This document shows, one piece after another, positions 1 to 7,369 of a DNA stretch of 19,562 nucleotides; the first letter of the stretch is position 1, and every line of letters starts with the position of its first letter. Origin of the DNA: Bacillota bacterium (GTDB lineage: Bacteria; Bacillota; Clostridia; Peptostreptococcales; Anaerovoracaceae); the NCBI GenBank assembly GCA_023394035.1, contig JAEXBK010000030.1, positions 1-19,562 of the forward strand, in the 5' to 3' direction. Under the pieces are notes generated by a model that was given only the letters and a program-made list of their open reading frames with translations, was not told the origin of the DNA and did not search any database. A program made the translations under genes and the position numbers.

Positions 1-165
1 GTTCACCATGTTGAGATCATGAGAGCCTCGGTTTCCGAAAAAGTATCAGTCAAAGCTTCCGGCGGCATCAGGGATTACGATACTGCAAGAGCAATGATAG
101 ATGCAGGCGCAGACAGACTCGGAGTAAGTGCAGGTATAGCCATCATACAGGAAGCCTGCAAATAA
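1..165 (+). CDS. deoC: Deoxyribose-phosphate aldolase, C-terminal fragment (5' end outside window)
   Basis: Frame 1 is open from the first base to a TAA at 163-165 and gives 54 residues that match the end of class I DeoC. The stretch VSVKASGGIRD contains the conserved second active-site lysine of the family (Lys201 in E. coli), and AGADRLGVSAG is the usual C-terminal phosphate-binding segment. The enzyme cleaves 2-deoxyribose-5-phosphate to glyceraldehyde-3-phosphate and acetaldehyde in deoxynucleoside salvage, in the cytoplasm. The start, the Schiff-base lysine and upstream neighbours lie outside the window, so operon membership cannot be judged. A strong hairpin terminator follows 21 bases after the stop codon. 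Confidence 0.9.
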   Translation, partial: VHHVEIMRASVSEKVSVKASGGIRDYDTARAMIDAGADRLGVSAGIAIIQEACK

Positions 166-186
166 TCGTATTACCTAATAAGCATC

Positions 187-223
187 AAAAGGCATTTCCC
201 GCATAATACCGGAAATGCCTTTT
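187..223. terminator. Bidirectional rho-independent terminator between deoC and the LCP gene
   Basis: A 13-bp perfect stem (AAAAGGCATTTCC at 187-199 with GGAAATGCCTTTT at 211-223) closes an 11-nt loop. The A and T runs are part of the stem, so each strand ends in a U-rich tail; TTTTGTTT follows on the + strand. It lies between two converging genes (deoC stop at 165, LCP gene stop at 237) and probably serves both. Confidence 0.9.
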
Positions 224-236
224 GTTTAATCTGAAT

Positions 237-1655
237 TTATGGTTTTACAATAGGACTGTCTCCCGGTGGCGTATCCGGATTAGGAGCACCGCCGCCGTTG
301 TTCGGATCCGGTCCCGGATCAGGTGCCGGCGGATTATTATCACCTTCGTTTGACCCGCTACCGCCGTTATTTGTACCGTTACCGTTTCCGGAATCAGGTG
401 GTGTCGGCGGATTTTCGCTCTGAGAAGGCGTATCTCCGGTGCCCGGAGTCACGTTTGGTTCCGGATCTGACGGAGTTTCCTGCGGAGCAGGTGTTTCCGG
501 TACAATCGGAGTTTCTATTACTTCCTCCGGTATGTCCGTATACTGGCTTGACCCCGTTGACAGATATATTATCTGTTCGCTGATGCTTTCTACCGTTTCA
601 GAAGGATAATATGATACATCATTGAATACCTTCTTGTGCATCTCGATTACATCGTCTCTTAGATTTGCAGGGAAAACATAAGATACCCCACTGAGATAGC
701 CTGTAGTAACATTGTACGGCATGCTATCGCTTCCTTTTATGTTGTATTTTATCGCATTGAATGCAAGTGCAAGAATATCCGAATTGCTCAAATTAGTTCT
801 TATCTCAGGCATAACGATATCGAGAAGCTTGTCAATCTTCTTGACCGACTGTTTCTTTATTTTGTCGAGCAAAAGACCTGCTATTATCCTCATTCTTTCG
901 GTGCGCTTAAAATCGTCACCTACACCTTTTCTTATTCTGCCGTAAGAAACAGCCTGTGGTCCTGTTAAGGTTTGCAGACCCGGCTTCTCAACTAAATTGT
1001 ATTGATCCTCTGTTCTTCCTGTATAAACGGCAGATTTAACGGTAAATTTGTTCAGCTCCTCAATCTCATATTCCTCGACATTAACATCAACTCCGTCAAG
1101 AGCATCAACCATATCTGCAACTGACTTGAAGTTAAACATTACATATTTGCTTATATTAAGATCGAATGCCTGATTGAGGCTCTTCATCAACAACTTAGGA
1201 CCTTCTTTGGATCCGCCGTATGCGAGTGCCGCGTTTATCTTCTCATACATATCGTCATCGCCGATCTTAAGAAGTGTATCTCTATATACGGAGGGCAGGT
1301 GAACCTTTCCCGTCTTTTCTTCTATGCTGGCTATTATAATGCAGTCGAAACGCGCATCATCAAAAGACGACATATCTCTCGCATCTACGCCGATAAGAAG
1401 AATATTCGCATATCCGTTGACATCTACGCACGACAGCTCCTTATTTGTCAGTTCAGCCTCCTCTTCCACGCGCTTAACCTTGTCAAGCTTGCTCATGGCA
1501 TAGTAGTAGGAAAAAGCACCAACTCCCAATATTAAGATAAAAAGGCATACAAGTACTATGATTATCGCTTTTCTGCGATTCTTCTTTGTTTTTCTTGTTC
1601 TGTTAAAGCTTCCGTTTGTTCCTTGTGAAGCATCTCTTATTTCTATTTTACTCAA
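237..1655 (-). CDS. LytR-CpsA-Psr (LCP) family cell-wall glycopolymer transferase
   Basis: A 472-residue membrane-anchored protein. It has a basic cytoplasmic N-terminus (about residues 18-29), one transmembrane helix (about 30-51) and an extracellular LCP domain (about 83-268). Family hallmarks visible are ILLIGVDARD (85-94), SVYRDTLLKI (122-131, usually SIPRDT) and YGRIRKGVGDDFKRTERM (238-255), whose Arg and Asp residues bind the polyprenyl pyrophosphate. LCP enzymes move undecaprenyl-linked glycopolymers such as teichoic acids or capsule onto peptidoglycan. A region of about 100 residues follows, then a low-complexity Pro/Gly/Asn tail (about 380-472), probably wall-spanning. The start is a TTG at 1653-1655 behind GGGAGG (1666-1671); no ATG fits. 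It is monocistronic, diverges from maf and ends at the shared terminator. The acceptor polymer cannot be told from sequence. Confidence 0.93.
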   Translation of the reverse strand: MSKIEIRDASQGTNGSFNRTRKTKKNRRKAIIIVLVCLFILILGVGAFSYYYAMSKLDKVKRVEEEAELTNKELSCVDVNGYANILLIGVDARDMSSFDDARFDCIIIASIEEKTGKVHLPSVYRDTLLKIGDDDMYEKINAALAYGGSKEGPKLLMKSLNQAFDLNISKYVMFNFKSVADMVDALDGVDVNVEEYEIEELNKFTVKSAVYTGRTEDQYNLVEKPGLQTLTGPQAVSYGRIRKGVGDDFKRTERMRIIAGLLLDKIKKQSVKKIDKLLDIVMPEIRTNLSNSDILALAFNAIKYNIKGSDSMPYNVTTGYLSGVSYVFPANLRDDVIEMHKKVFNDVSYYPSETVESISEQIIYLSTGSSQYTDIPEEVIETPIVPETPAPQETPSDPEPNVTPGTGDTPSQSENPPTPPDSGNGNGTNNGGSGSNEGDNNPPAPDPGPDPNNGGGAPNPDTPPGDSPIVKP

Positions 1656-1683
1656 AGTTTATTGTCCTCCCGATATGTGTTAA

Positions 1684-1712
1684 ATAATACCATACAGCTT
1701 CTTCTTTGTAAA
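1684..1712 (-). promoter_or_regulatory. Sigma-A type promoter for the LCP gene
   Basis: Read on the minus strand: -35 TTTACA (1707-1712), 17-bp spacer, -10 TATTAT (1684-1689) with an extended -10 TGG immediately before it. The -35 box overlaps that of the oppositely directed maf promoter by five bases. Confidence 0.65.
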
Positions 1713-1730
1713 TGATATTACTGTATGGTA
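1688..1730. repeat. 10-bp perfect inverted repeat spanning both divergent promoters
   Basis: TACCATACAG (1688-1697) and CTGTATGGTA (1721-1730) are perfect inverted copies separated by 23 bp, centred on 1709. Each arm contains the extended -10 of one of the two divergent promoters, and the centre holds their overlapping -35 boxes. The symmetry may simply come from two matched promoters or may also be an operator. Confidence 0.7.
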
Positions 1731-1734
1731 AAAT
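1706..1734 (+). promoter_or_regulatory. Sigma-A type promoter for maf
   Basis: -35 TTGTAA (1706-1711), 17-bp spacer, -10 TAAAAT (1729-1734) preceded by an extended -10 TGG (1726-1728). Transcription should start near 1741, about 22 bases before the maf start codon. The -35 box is shared with the divergent LCP-gene promoter. Confidence 0.65.
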
Positions 1735-1762
1735 ATCTTTAAGAAAAGAAACGAGGTTAACG

Positions 1763-2344
1763 ATGTCAAAAAAACTGATACTTGCGTCGGGCTCACCAAG
1801 ACGCAGAGAACTTCTGTCGCAGCACGGAATCAAAGCAGATATAATGCCTGTTGACGTTGATGAAAACATCGATGCCATATCTTCGGCAAAAGAAGCGGTA
1901 ATGTTCCTGGCCCTCAAAAAAGCTCTTTGTGCATCAAAACACGCAGCACCCGGAACACTTATAATAGCCGCCGATACCGTCGTTAACAAAAACGGTATTA
2001 TGGGTAAACCTAAGGATATATCAGAAGCTGAAGAGATGCTGATGCGCATAAACGGCACCGACCATGAAGTCATGACCGGCATTGCAGTCATTGAAACAGG
2101 GACAGACAAAAAAGAAGTCCTCTGCGATATAACAAAGGTCTTCTGCAAAAAATACACAAAGAAAGAAATCGATGAATATATAGCTACCGGCGAGCCTTTT
2201 GATAAAGCAGGCGCATACGCGATTCAGGGAGCTTTCGGAAAGTACGTAGACCGCATCGAAGGTAATTACGAAACCGTAGTCGGACTCCCTGTCGATGTTC
2301 TTGTTCGCCTCATAAAAGAAAGATTCGGCACCTCTATAGCATAG
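1763..2344 (+). CDS. maf: Maf family nucleoside triphosphate pyrophosphatase (dTTP/UTP type)
   Basis: A 193-residue cytoplasmic enzyme that hydrolyses non-canonical or surplus pyrimidine nucleoside triphosphates to the monophosphate and pyrophosphate; historically linked to septum formation. The N-terminal LILASGSPRRRELL is the Maf phosphate-binding signature, AADTVV and GKP follow, and GEPFDKAGAYAIQG is the form found in YhdE-type (dTTP/UTP) rather than YceF-type (m7GTP) members. The frame is open upstream to 1712, but the ATG at 1763 is chosen because it is preceded by GAGG (1753-1756) and begins right at the conserved MSKKLILAS block. The stop codon overlaps the end of the converging hydF gene by 11 bases within a palindrome. 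Length is normal for the family. Confidence 0.93.
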   Translation: MSKKLILASGSPRRRELLSQHGIKADIMPVDVDENIDAISSAKEAVMFLALKKALCASKHAAPGTLIIAADTVVNKNGIMGKPKDISEAEEMLMRINGTDHEVMTGIAVIETGTDKKEVLCDITKVFCKKYTKKEIDEYIATGEPFDKAGAYAIQGAFGKYVDRIEGNYETVVGLPVDVLVRLIKERFGTSIA

Positions 2345-2350
2345 AGGTGC
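2328..2350. terminator. Palindrome holding the stop codons of both maf and hydF; possible shared terminator
   Basis: GCACCTCTAT (2328-2337), AGC loop, ATAGAGGTGC (2341-2350): a perfect 10-bp stem. The maf stop TAG (2342-2344) sits in one arm and the hydF stop TAG (complement of 2334-2336) in the mirror position of the other. U-rich tails are weak (TTCGCTTT on the + strand), so efficient termination is uncertain. Confidence 0.55.
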
Positions 2351-3518
2351 TTCGCTTTAGTATTCCGTTTATATGTGCTATAAGAATTCCGTAATTTGTC
2401 ATAGGCACTCCTGCCAATGACGCTTTTTCAGCTCGCACGCTTACTTCCTTCTCGTTAAGCATACAGCCGCCGCAGTGAACGATCAGTCTATATTTCTGAA
2501 TGTCCTGCGGAAAATCTCCGCCGGATGTGAATTCATATTTCAGGTTCTTGCCCGTATACGCACCTATCCATTCAGGAAGTTTGACCGAACCTATATCGCC
2601 GCACTGTCTGTGGTGAGTGCAGCCCTCAGAAATCAGCACAGTATCCCCGTCTTCCAAATTATCCAAAGCCATCGCTCCGTCAAGTGCCTGCTGCAAAAAA
2701 CCTTTATATCTTGCAAACAGTATCGAAAATGAAGTAATCGGTATCGCGCTGTCCGTATTTTTGTTGACAAAATCAAAGACCTGCGAATCCGTTATGACAA
2801 GCTCAGGTGCTTTTTTGAGTGCCTTAAGCGACGATATATACTCATGCTCACGCGTAATGATCGCAGATGCACCCTTATCCAAAATCGACCTTATGGTGAG
2901 CTGCTGCGGCAATATGAGGCGTTCCTTAGGCGCCGATTCGTCTATCGGCGTTACAAGCACCGCAATATCTCCCTCTGAAAGAAGATCTCCTATTATATCC
3001 TTTTCCTTTTTATCAGGCTTGAACTCCGAAAGTTTCTTTAGCAGGGCTTCTCTGCCATCCCCGTTCAAGGCACTTACATATACAGCATCTTCGTATTTCC
3101 CGAAGCCCGATGCACCTGTAAGATCCGATTTGTTCATCACCGTAATAAACGGTATCTTCCTGCCTTTGATGATTCCAATCAGCTCTTCGTCTTTTTTCGT
3201 TATGCCCGTTTCCGCAGAAATAACAACTACCGCAATATCCGTCTGATCAAGGATTCGCTTTGTACGTTCTATTCGCTTTGCTCCAAGAAGGCTTTCGTCA
3301 TCAAGTCCCGGCGTGTCTATCATCAAAACCGGGCCGAGAGGGAAAAGCTCCATTGCTTTTTTGACCGGATCCGTCGTCGTCCCTCTGATATCTGATACGA
3401 GTGCGGTCTCCTGACCTGTCAGCATGTTCACGAGACTTGATTTTCCGGAATTTGTCATACCGAAAAACGATATATGAATTCGCTCTGCGTTTACTGTTCC
3501 TTCAAGTGGCATATCCAT
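2334..3518 (-). CDS. hydF: [FeFe]-hydrogenase maturation GTPase HydF
   Basis: About 394 residues. HydF is the scaffold on which the 2Fe subcluster of the H-cluster is built before transfer to apo-hydrogenase. The N-terminal GTPase domain shows the P-loop GMTNSGKSS (about 21-29), switch region RGTTTDP (46-52), DTPG (69-72) and NKSD (130-133). The C-terminal domain carries the iron-sulfur ligands as CTHH (about 301-304) and HCGGC (about 349-353), matching the known CxH...HCxxC motif although the gap is at the short end. A GTG at 3521 and ATGs at 3518 and 3512 are possible starts; 3518 is chosen because AAGGA (3527-3531) lies about 8 bases upstream. It is the last gene of hydEGF, 14 bases after the hydG stop. 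Confidence 0.95.
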   Translation of the reverse strand: MDMPLEGTVNAERIHISFFGMTNSGKSSLVNMLTGQETALVSDIRGTTTDPVKKAMELFPLGPVLMIDTPGLDDESLLGAKRIERTKRILDQTDIAVVVISAETGITKKDEELIGIIKGRKIPFITVMNKSDLTGASGFGKYEDAVYVSALNGDGREALLKKLSEFKPDKKEKDIIGDLLSEGDIAVLVTPIDESAPKERLILPQQLTIRSILDKGASAIITREHEYISSLKALKKAPELVITDSQVFDFVNKNTDSAIPITSFSILFARYKGFLQQALDGAMALDNLEDGDTVLISEGCTHHRQCGDIGSVKLPEWIGAYTGKNLKYEFTSGGDFPQDIQKYRLIVHCGGCMLNEKEVSVRAEKASLAGVPMTNYGILIAHINGILKRSTSML

Positions 3519-3532
3519 CACTTCTTTCCTTA

Positions 3533-4981
3533 TCAGAATCTGAAATCCCTCGCATTTGATTTGTATATCTCTTTGATGTTTTCTTCCGCTATTGATTTGA
3601 CCTTGTCCTTAGGTATACGCTCAAGCTCCGACTCTATAAGCTGTTTACCTTCATTTGCCGTTTCCTCCGAAGCATAGTCGGTCAGGTACTCCGCGAGTGT
3701 CATCAAGGCATTAGGATGACAGCAGTTCTGTATCTGCCCCGTTTTGCACAAGGTCATAAACCTGTCACCGGTCCTTCCTTCTCTGTAGCATGCTGTACAG
3801 AACGACGGTATATAGCCGAGCTTCATAAGCCAGTTTACAACTTCGTCAAGCGTCCTTTGATCGGAGACATCAAACTGCTCCGTGTCGTGAGGGCGTTCCT
3901 CTTCCGAGTATCCGCCTACGGATGTTCTTGATGCGCCGCTTATCTGTGAAACACCTATTTCGAGCGCTCTGCCGCGAACAGCTTCGCTTTCCCTTGTAGA
4001 TATTATCATTCCTGTATAAGGAACTGCTATCCTGATACATGCGATGATCTTGGCAAATGTCGTATCGTCGATTCCGTTATCAAAAACATCGGGATCGATG
4101 TCGTCTGCATGCTTTATTCTCGGCACACTTATCGTATGCGGGCCTACACCGTGAACCGCCTCAAGATGCTCCGCATGCATGAGAAGTCCTGCAAATTCGT
4201 ACTTATATTTGTCAAGACCGAAGAGAACACCAAGTCCGACATCATCTATCCCAGCCTCCATAGCACGATCCATCGCTTCTGTATGGTAGTCGTAGTTGTG
4301 CTTCGGTCCCGTAGGATGAAGCTCCTCATAGCTCTTCTTATGGTATGTTTCCTGGAAAAGTATATATGTACCTATGCCTGCGTCCTTGAGCTTCTTATAG
4401 TTTTCTACGGTAGTTGCCGCTATATTGACATTTACACGCCTTATTTCACCGTTCTTGTGCTTTATGCTGTATATCGTATCTATACACTCAAGGATATATT
4501 CTATAGGATTGTTTACCGGGTCTTCACCTGCTTCTATCGCAAGGCGCTTATGACCCATATCCTGAAGTGCCGTTACTTCTGCACGTACCTCATCCTGAGT
4601 CAACTTTTTGCGAACGATATGCTTGTTTTTCAGGTGATAAGGGCAGTATACACATCCGTTCACGCAGTAATTCGAAAGATAGAGCGGCGCAAAGAGAACG
4701 ATTCTGTTTCCGTAAAAAGAAAGCTTGATTTCTTTTGCAAGGCGATACATTTCTTCGACCTTTTCAGGTATCTCACATGCGAGCAACACCGAAGCCTCTC
4801 TGTGCGTCAGCCCCTTGCAAAAGATTTTTCCGTCTTCCCTAACAGGTGCAGCCTTTTTCAAAATTTCGTCTATGAGTTCTATATTATTTTTGTTTTCCTC
4901 TGCATATTGAAGAGTCGCGAGTATTTCTTCATCCGAAATAAATTCTTCGGCTCTTAACGATTTAGGACTATACTTTGCCAT
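3533..4981 (-). CDS. hydG: [FeFe]-hydrogenase maturation radical SAM tyrosine lyase HydG
   Basis: 482 residues, normal for HydG. It cleaves tyrosine to p-cresol and dehydroglycine and delivers CO and cyanide as an organometallic iron synthon for the H-cluster. The radical SAM motif is Cys106-x3-Cys110-x2-Cys113 in NYCVNGCVYCPYH. The C-terminal auxiliary cluster motif CX2CX22C, which separates HydG from the related thiamine enzyme ThiH, is present at Cys395, Cys398 and Cys421. The ATG at 4981 lies one base after the hydE TGA, with AAAGGTG inside the end of hydE serving as ribosome binding site, so translation is probably coupled. p-Cresol would be a by-product of its reaction. Confidence 0.96.
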   Translation of the reverse strand: MAKYSPKSLRAEEFISDEEILATLQYAEENKNNIELIDEILKKAAPVREDGKIFCKGLTHREASVLLACEIPEKVEEMYRLAKEIKLSFYGNRIVLFAPLYLSNYCVNGCVYCPYHLKNKHIVRKKLTQDEVRAEVTALQDMGHKRLAIEAGEDPVNNPIEYILECIDTIYSIKHKNGEIRRVNVNIAATTVENYKKLKDAGIGTYILFQETYHKKSYEELHPTGPKHNYDYHTEAMDRAMEAGIDDVGLGVLFGLDKYKYEFAGLLMHAEHLEAVHGVGPHTISVPRIKHADDIDPDVFDNGIDDTTFAKIIACIRIAVPYTGMIISTRESEAVRGRALEIGVSQISGASRTSVGGYSEEERPHDTEQFDVSDQRTLDEVVNWLMKLGYIPSFCTACYREGRTGDRFMTLCKTGQIQNCCHPNALMTLAEYLTDYASEETANEGKQLIESELERIPKDKVKSIAEENIKEIYKSNARDFRF

Positions 4982-4982
4982 T

Positions 4983-6068
4983 TCAATTCACCTTTTCATA
5001 ATCGGCGCTTCTCACATCGCCTCTGTCTATAACCACTTCGAAGCCTATCGATTTTATCCGTTCTCTAAGGGATTCAAGTCTTTCAGCCGCTTCGTCACCG
5101 TCTGTTTTTTTGCCGTTGTATAAGTTATATTTTTTTCTGACGCTTTCCGGCGAAAGGTTAGGCATTACGACATTTGCACCTGCCAGTATGCCCTTTTCAC
5201 GCCCTTTTTCATCTGCACTTCCGAGTGCCGTCGTAGCCGGTATCAGCATTTCCGGATGTATCAGCCTGAGTATCGATATACAAAATATCGTCAAATCGAC
5301 ATCTCCCCGCATTTCCTCTGCAAAAGGCGTATCCTTATGAGGAATAAACGGACCTATGCCGCACATCGCAGGATGAAACTCCTGCACAAGCATCAAATCC
5401 TTTGCAAGAGTATGAGGCGTCTGGTGCGGTGAGCCTACAAGGAATCCGCATCCGGTCTGAAAACCGATTTTTTTAAGCTCGTTCAGGCAGGCAATCCTGT
5501 TTTCGAGGCTTAAGTCCCTCGGATGCAGCTTAGCATAGTGATCTTTGTCAGCGGTTTCGTGCCTCAAAAGATATCTGTCCGCTCCCGCATCAAAAATAGC
5601 CTTGAAGCTCTCGGTGCTGCGCTCGCCTGCCGATATAGTAAGCGCACAGTCGGGAAATGATGTCTTTATTTTTTTTATTATGGGGATAAAATGCTCGTCA
5701 CTGAAATGTGGGTCTTCCCCTCCCTGAAGAACAAAGGTGCGAAATCCGAGATCATAGCCTGCCGTGCAGCACTCCAAAATTACATCTTCGCAAAGCCTGT
5801 ACCGTTCGGCTTTTTTGTTGCTTCTCCTTATTCCGCAGTAATAGCAATCATTTTTGCAGAAGCTGGAAAACTCTATGAGTCCGCGTATAAAAATGCTGTT
5901 TCCGTACACCTTCCTGCGTGCTTTGTCAGCTTTTTGTATAGCAAAAGCTGCAAGTCTATCCGAATTTTTTCCTTCGAGATATTCGCTTATAAGAAATTCA
6001 TATTCGCCCTCGGAAAGCCTATGCACGCTCTCAAGCTTATTGATGATGTCAAACGAATCGTAGCTCAA
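4983..6068 (-). CDS. hydE: [FeFe]-hydrogenase maturation radical SAM enzyme HydE
   Basis: 361 residues. HydE is the radical SAM maturase that processes the HydG-derived iron-cysteine synthon on the way to the dithiomethylamine-bridged diiron site. The radical SAM motif is Cys71-x3-Cys75-x2-Cys78 in FCKNDCYYCGIRR, followed by the expected QGGEDP and TISAGERS segments (compare BioB/PylB relatives). The start is a TTG at 6066-6068 preceded by AGAGGTAAG at proper distance; there is no ATG near. It is the first gene of hydEGF and has its own extended -10 promoter. PylB or BioB are excluded by the hydG/hydF linkage and sequence flavour. Confidence 0.94.
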   Translation of the reverse strand: MSYDSFDIINKLESVHRLSEGEYEFLISEYLEGKNSDRLAAFAIQKADKARRKVYGNSIFIRGLIEFSSFCKNDCYYCGIRRSNKKAERYRLCEDVILECCTAGYDLGFRTFVLQGGEDPHFSDEHFIPIIKKIKTSFPDCALTISAGERSTESFKAIFDAGADRYLLRHETADKDHYAKLHPRDLSLENRIACLNELKKIGFQTGCGFLVGSPHQTPHTLAKDLMLVQEFHPAMCGIGPFIPHKDTPFAEEMRGDVDLTIFCISILRLIHPEMLIPATTALGSADEKGREKGILAGANVVMPNLSPESVRKKYNLYNGKKTDGDEAAERLESLRERIKSIGFEVVIDRGDVRSADYEKVN

Positions 6069-6087
6069 ATCTTACCTCTGCAATCAC

Positions 6088-6109
6088 TGTTATATACGCA
6101 ATTATAACA
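6088..6109. promoter_or_regulatory. Dyad overlapping the hydE -10 box; candidate operator
   Basis: TGTTATA (6088-6094) and TATAACA (6103-6109) are perfect 7-bp inverted arms with an 8-bp spacer, covering the -10 element and the transcription start of the hydE promoter. That position is typical for a repressor site. The half-site resembles but does not match the Rex spacing, so I do not name the regulator. Confidence 0.4.
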
Positions 6110-6129
6110 TACCCTGCAAAGGTCTTTAA
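6101..6129 (-). promoter_or_regulatory. Extended -10 promoter of hydEGF
   Basis: On the minus strand: perfect -10 TATAAT (6101-6106) with extended TGT (6107-6109), a 17-bp spacer and a poor -35 TTAAAG (6124-6129). The transcript would start near 6094 and leave a leader of about 26 bases before the TTG start. Confidence 0.6.
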
Positions 6130-6225
6130 TAATCAAATTTATCAAAGGGCTCGCCGCGTCGCAAAAACGGCAAGATTATCTACGGCTCAAATAACGGCGG
6201 CATAGGCTGATACAAAAGTGCATAA

Positions 6226-6254
6226 AAATAAGCTGCCGAAACGGCAGCTTATTT
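6226..6254 (-). terminator. Rho-independent terminator of the ptb-ior-buk operon
   Basis: A perfect 13-bp stem (AAATAAGCTGCCG at 6226-6238, AAA loop, CGGCAGCTTATTT at 6242-6254). On the minus strand it is followed by TTTATG, giving the run TTATTTTTATG, as expected for termination 12 bases past the buk stop codon. Confidence 0.9.
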
Positions 6255-6265
6255 GTTTTCGCATA

Positions 6266-7369
6266 TCAGAACGGCAAATTAAGATTCTTAGCCAGATTTT
6301 CTTTTCGGAAGTCTTTTATAACTTCTTCCCCCTTCAGCATTCTCATGCCGCCGGCTGCAAGAGCTTCCATCTCCGATTCTCCCGGGTAAATTACTATAGG
6401 AGCAAGGAATCCCGCCTGTTCTATTACCATATCTGTGAGCATCTTAGAGTATGCAATTCCTCCCGTAAGGATGATTGCATCACATTTGCCTTTGAGTGCA
6501 ACCGTAAGCTCGCCTATGCCCTTCGAGATCTGGTAAGCCTGAGCCTTATAGAGAAGCTCCGCTTTTTTGTCGCCCGAAGCTATCATCTTCTCTATATCTC
6601 TCGCATCAGATGTTCCAAGATATGCGACAAGACCACCTTTGCCTCTGATTTTTTTCTGCATCTCCGCATATGTGTACTTTCCGCTGTAGCACATCTTTAT
6701 GATAGGAAGAATCTGTGTAAATCCCGAGCGTTCAGGTGAAAATGCGCCGTCATCGTCACCGATTGAATCTATTATCGTTCCGTTTTCTATTGCACAGAAC
6801 GAAATACCGCCGCCGAGGTGGGCAACGATGAGATGAAGATCCTCATATTTTTTGCCGCAGTCCTTCGCATATTTAAGCGACACCGCATGTGAATTGAGCA
6901 CATGGCAGCAGCTCTTTCTTACGATTTCAGGGAAGCCTGTGACTTTTGCAACATCAGGAAGCTTCGCACCTGTTACGGCATCGTATATATATGCTGATAT
7001 TCCGGCCTCGTCTGCAAGAGTCTTCCCTATCAGTCCTCCGAGAGCAGAAGCATGTGGTGATGTATATTCTTCATCCTGCAGGGCCGAGGCAAGCTCGTCA
7101 TTCACCCTATAGCCGCCCATCTCAATGCCCCACACCATTCCGCCGCGACACATTACGGAATCAAATGAACTTAACTCAAATCCATTTTGGTGAAGAAATG
7201 ATCTTATCGCATTTGTTCTCATATCAAGTTGGCCGTATAGCGATCCGCATGCCTCAATGTCGCTTGCAGCATGTGTGATATTAGTGCTCAGAGCCACGTT
7301 TTCATCTTCAAATACGGCGATCTTGGTGCTCGTTGAGCCCGGATTTATTATCAGTTGTCTTATGCTCAT
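6266..7369 (-). CDS. buk: Butyrate kinase family acyl kinase
   Basis: 367 residues of the acetate/butyrate kinase (ASKHA) fold. It transfers phosphate from an acyl-phosphate to ADP, giving a carboxylate and ATP. The N-terminal IINPGSTSTKIAVFEDE is the family signature; HLGGGISFCAI, TGGIAYSK and YPGESEMEALAAGGMRML are the other nucleotide and acyl-phosphate binding blocks expected in Buk. The ATG at 7369 overlaps the aminotransferase stop as ATGA, behind GGGAGAA. It ends the ptb-ior-aminotransferase-buk operon. Because the operon contains an aryl-pyruvate oxidoreductase instead of butyryl-CoA genes, the physiological substrate may be an arylacetyl- or branched-chain acyl-phosphate. Name by family is secure; substrate is not. 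Confidence 0.92.
   Translation of the reverse strand: MSIRQLIINPGSTSTKIAVFEDENVALSTNITHAASDIEACGSLYGQLDMRTNAIRSFLHQNGFELSSFDSVMCRGGMVWGIEMGGYRVNDELASALQDEEYTSPHASALGGLIGKTLADEAGISAYIYDAVTGAKLPDVAKVTGFPEIVRKSCCHVLNSHAVSLKYAKDCGKKYEDLHLIVAHLGGGISFCAIENGTIIDSIGDDDGAFSPERSGFTQILPIIKMCYSGKYTYAEMQKKIRGKGGLVAYLGTSDARDIEKMIASGDKKAELLYKAQAYQISKGIGELTVALKGKCDAIILTGGIAYSKMLTDMVIEQAGFLAPIVIYPGESEMEALAAGGMRMLKGEEVIKDFRKENLAKNLNLPF

Noticed and set aside
4109..4957. 282-codon open frame on the + strand opposite hydG
   Set aside because: It lies fully antisense to hydG, which has all expected motifs. Its translation is rich in Cys, Tyr, Arg and His with no family resemblance, typical of a shadow frame.
6088..6109. 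Calling the hydE dyad a Rex site
   Set aside because: The half-sites start TGTTA/TAACA as in Rex, but they are twelve bases apart instead of six, so the two half-sites would not be on the right helical face.
6120..6225. GC-richer patch between the hydE promoter and the buk terminator as a gene remnant or small RNA
   Set aside because: Short open stretches exist in more than one frame but none has a start codon with a ribosome site, and I see no stable structure or promoter of its own.
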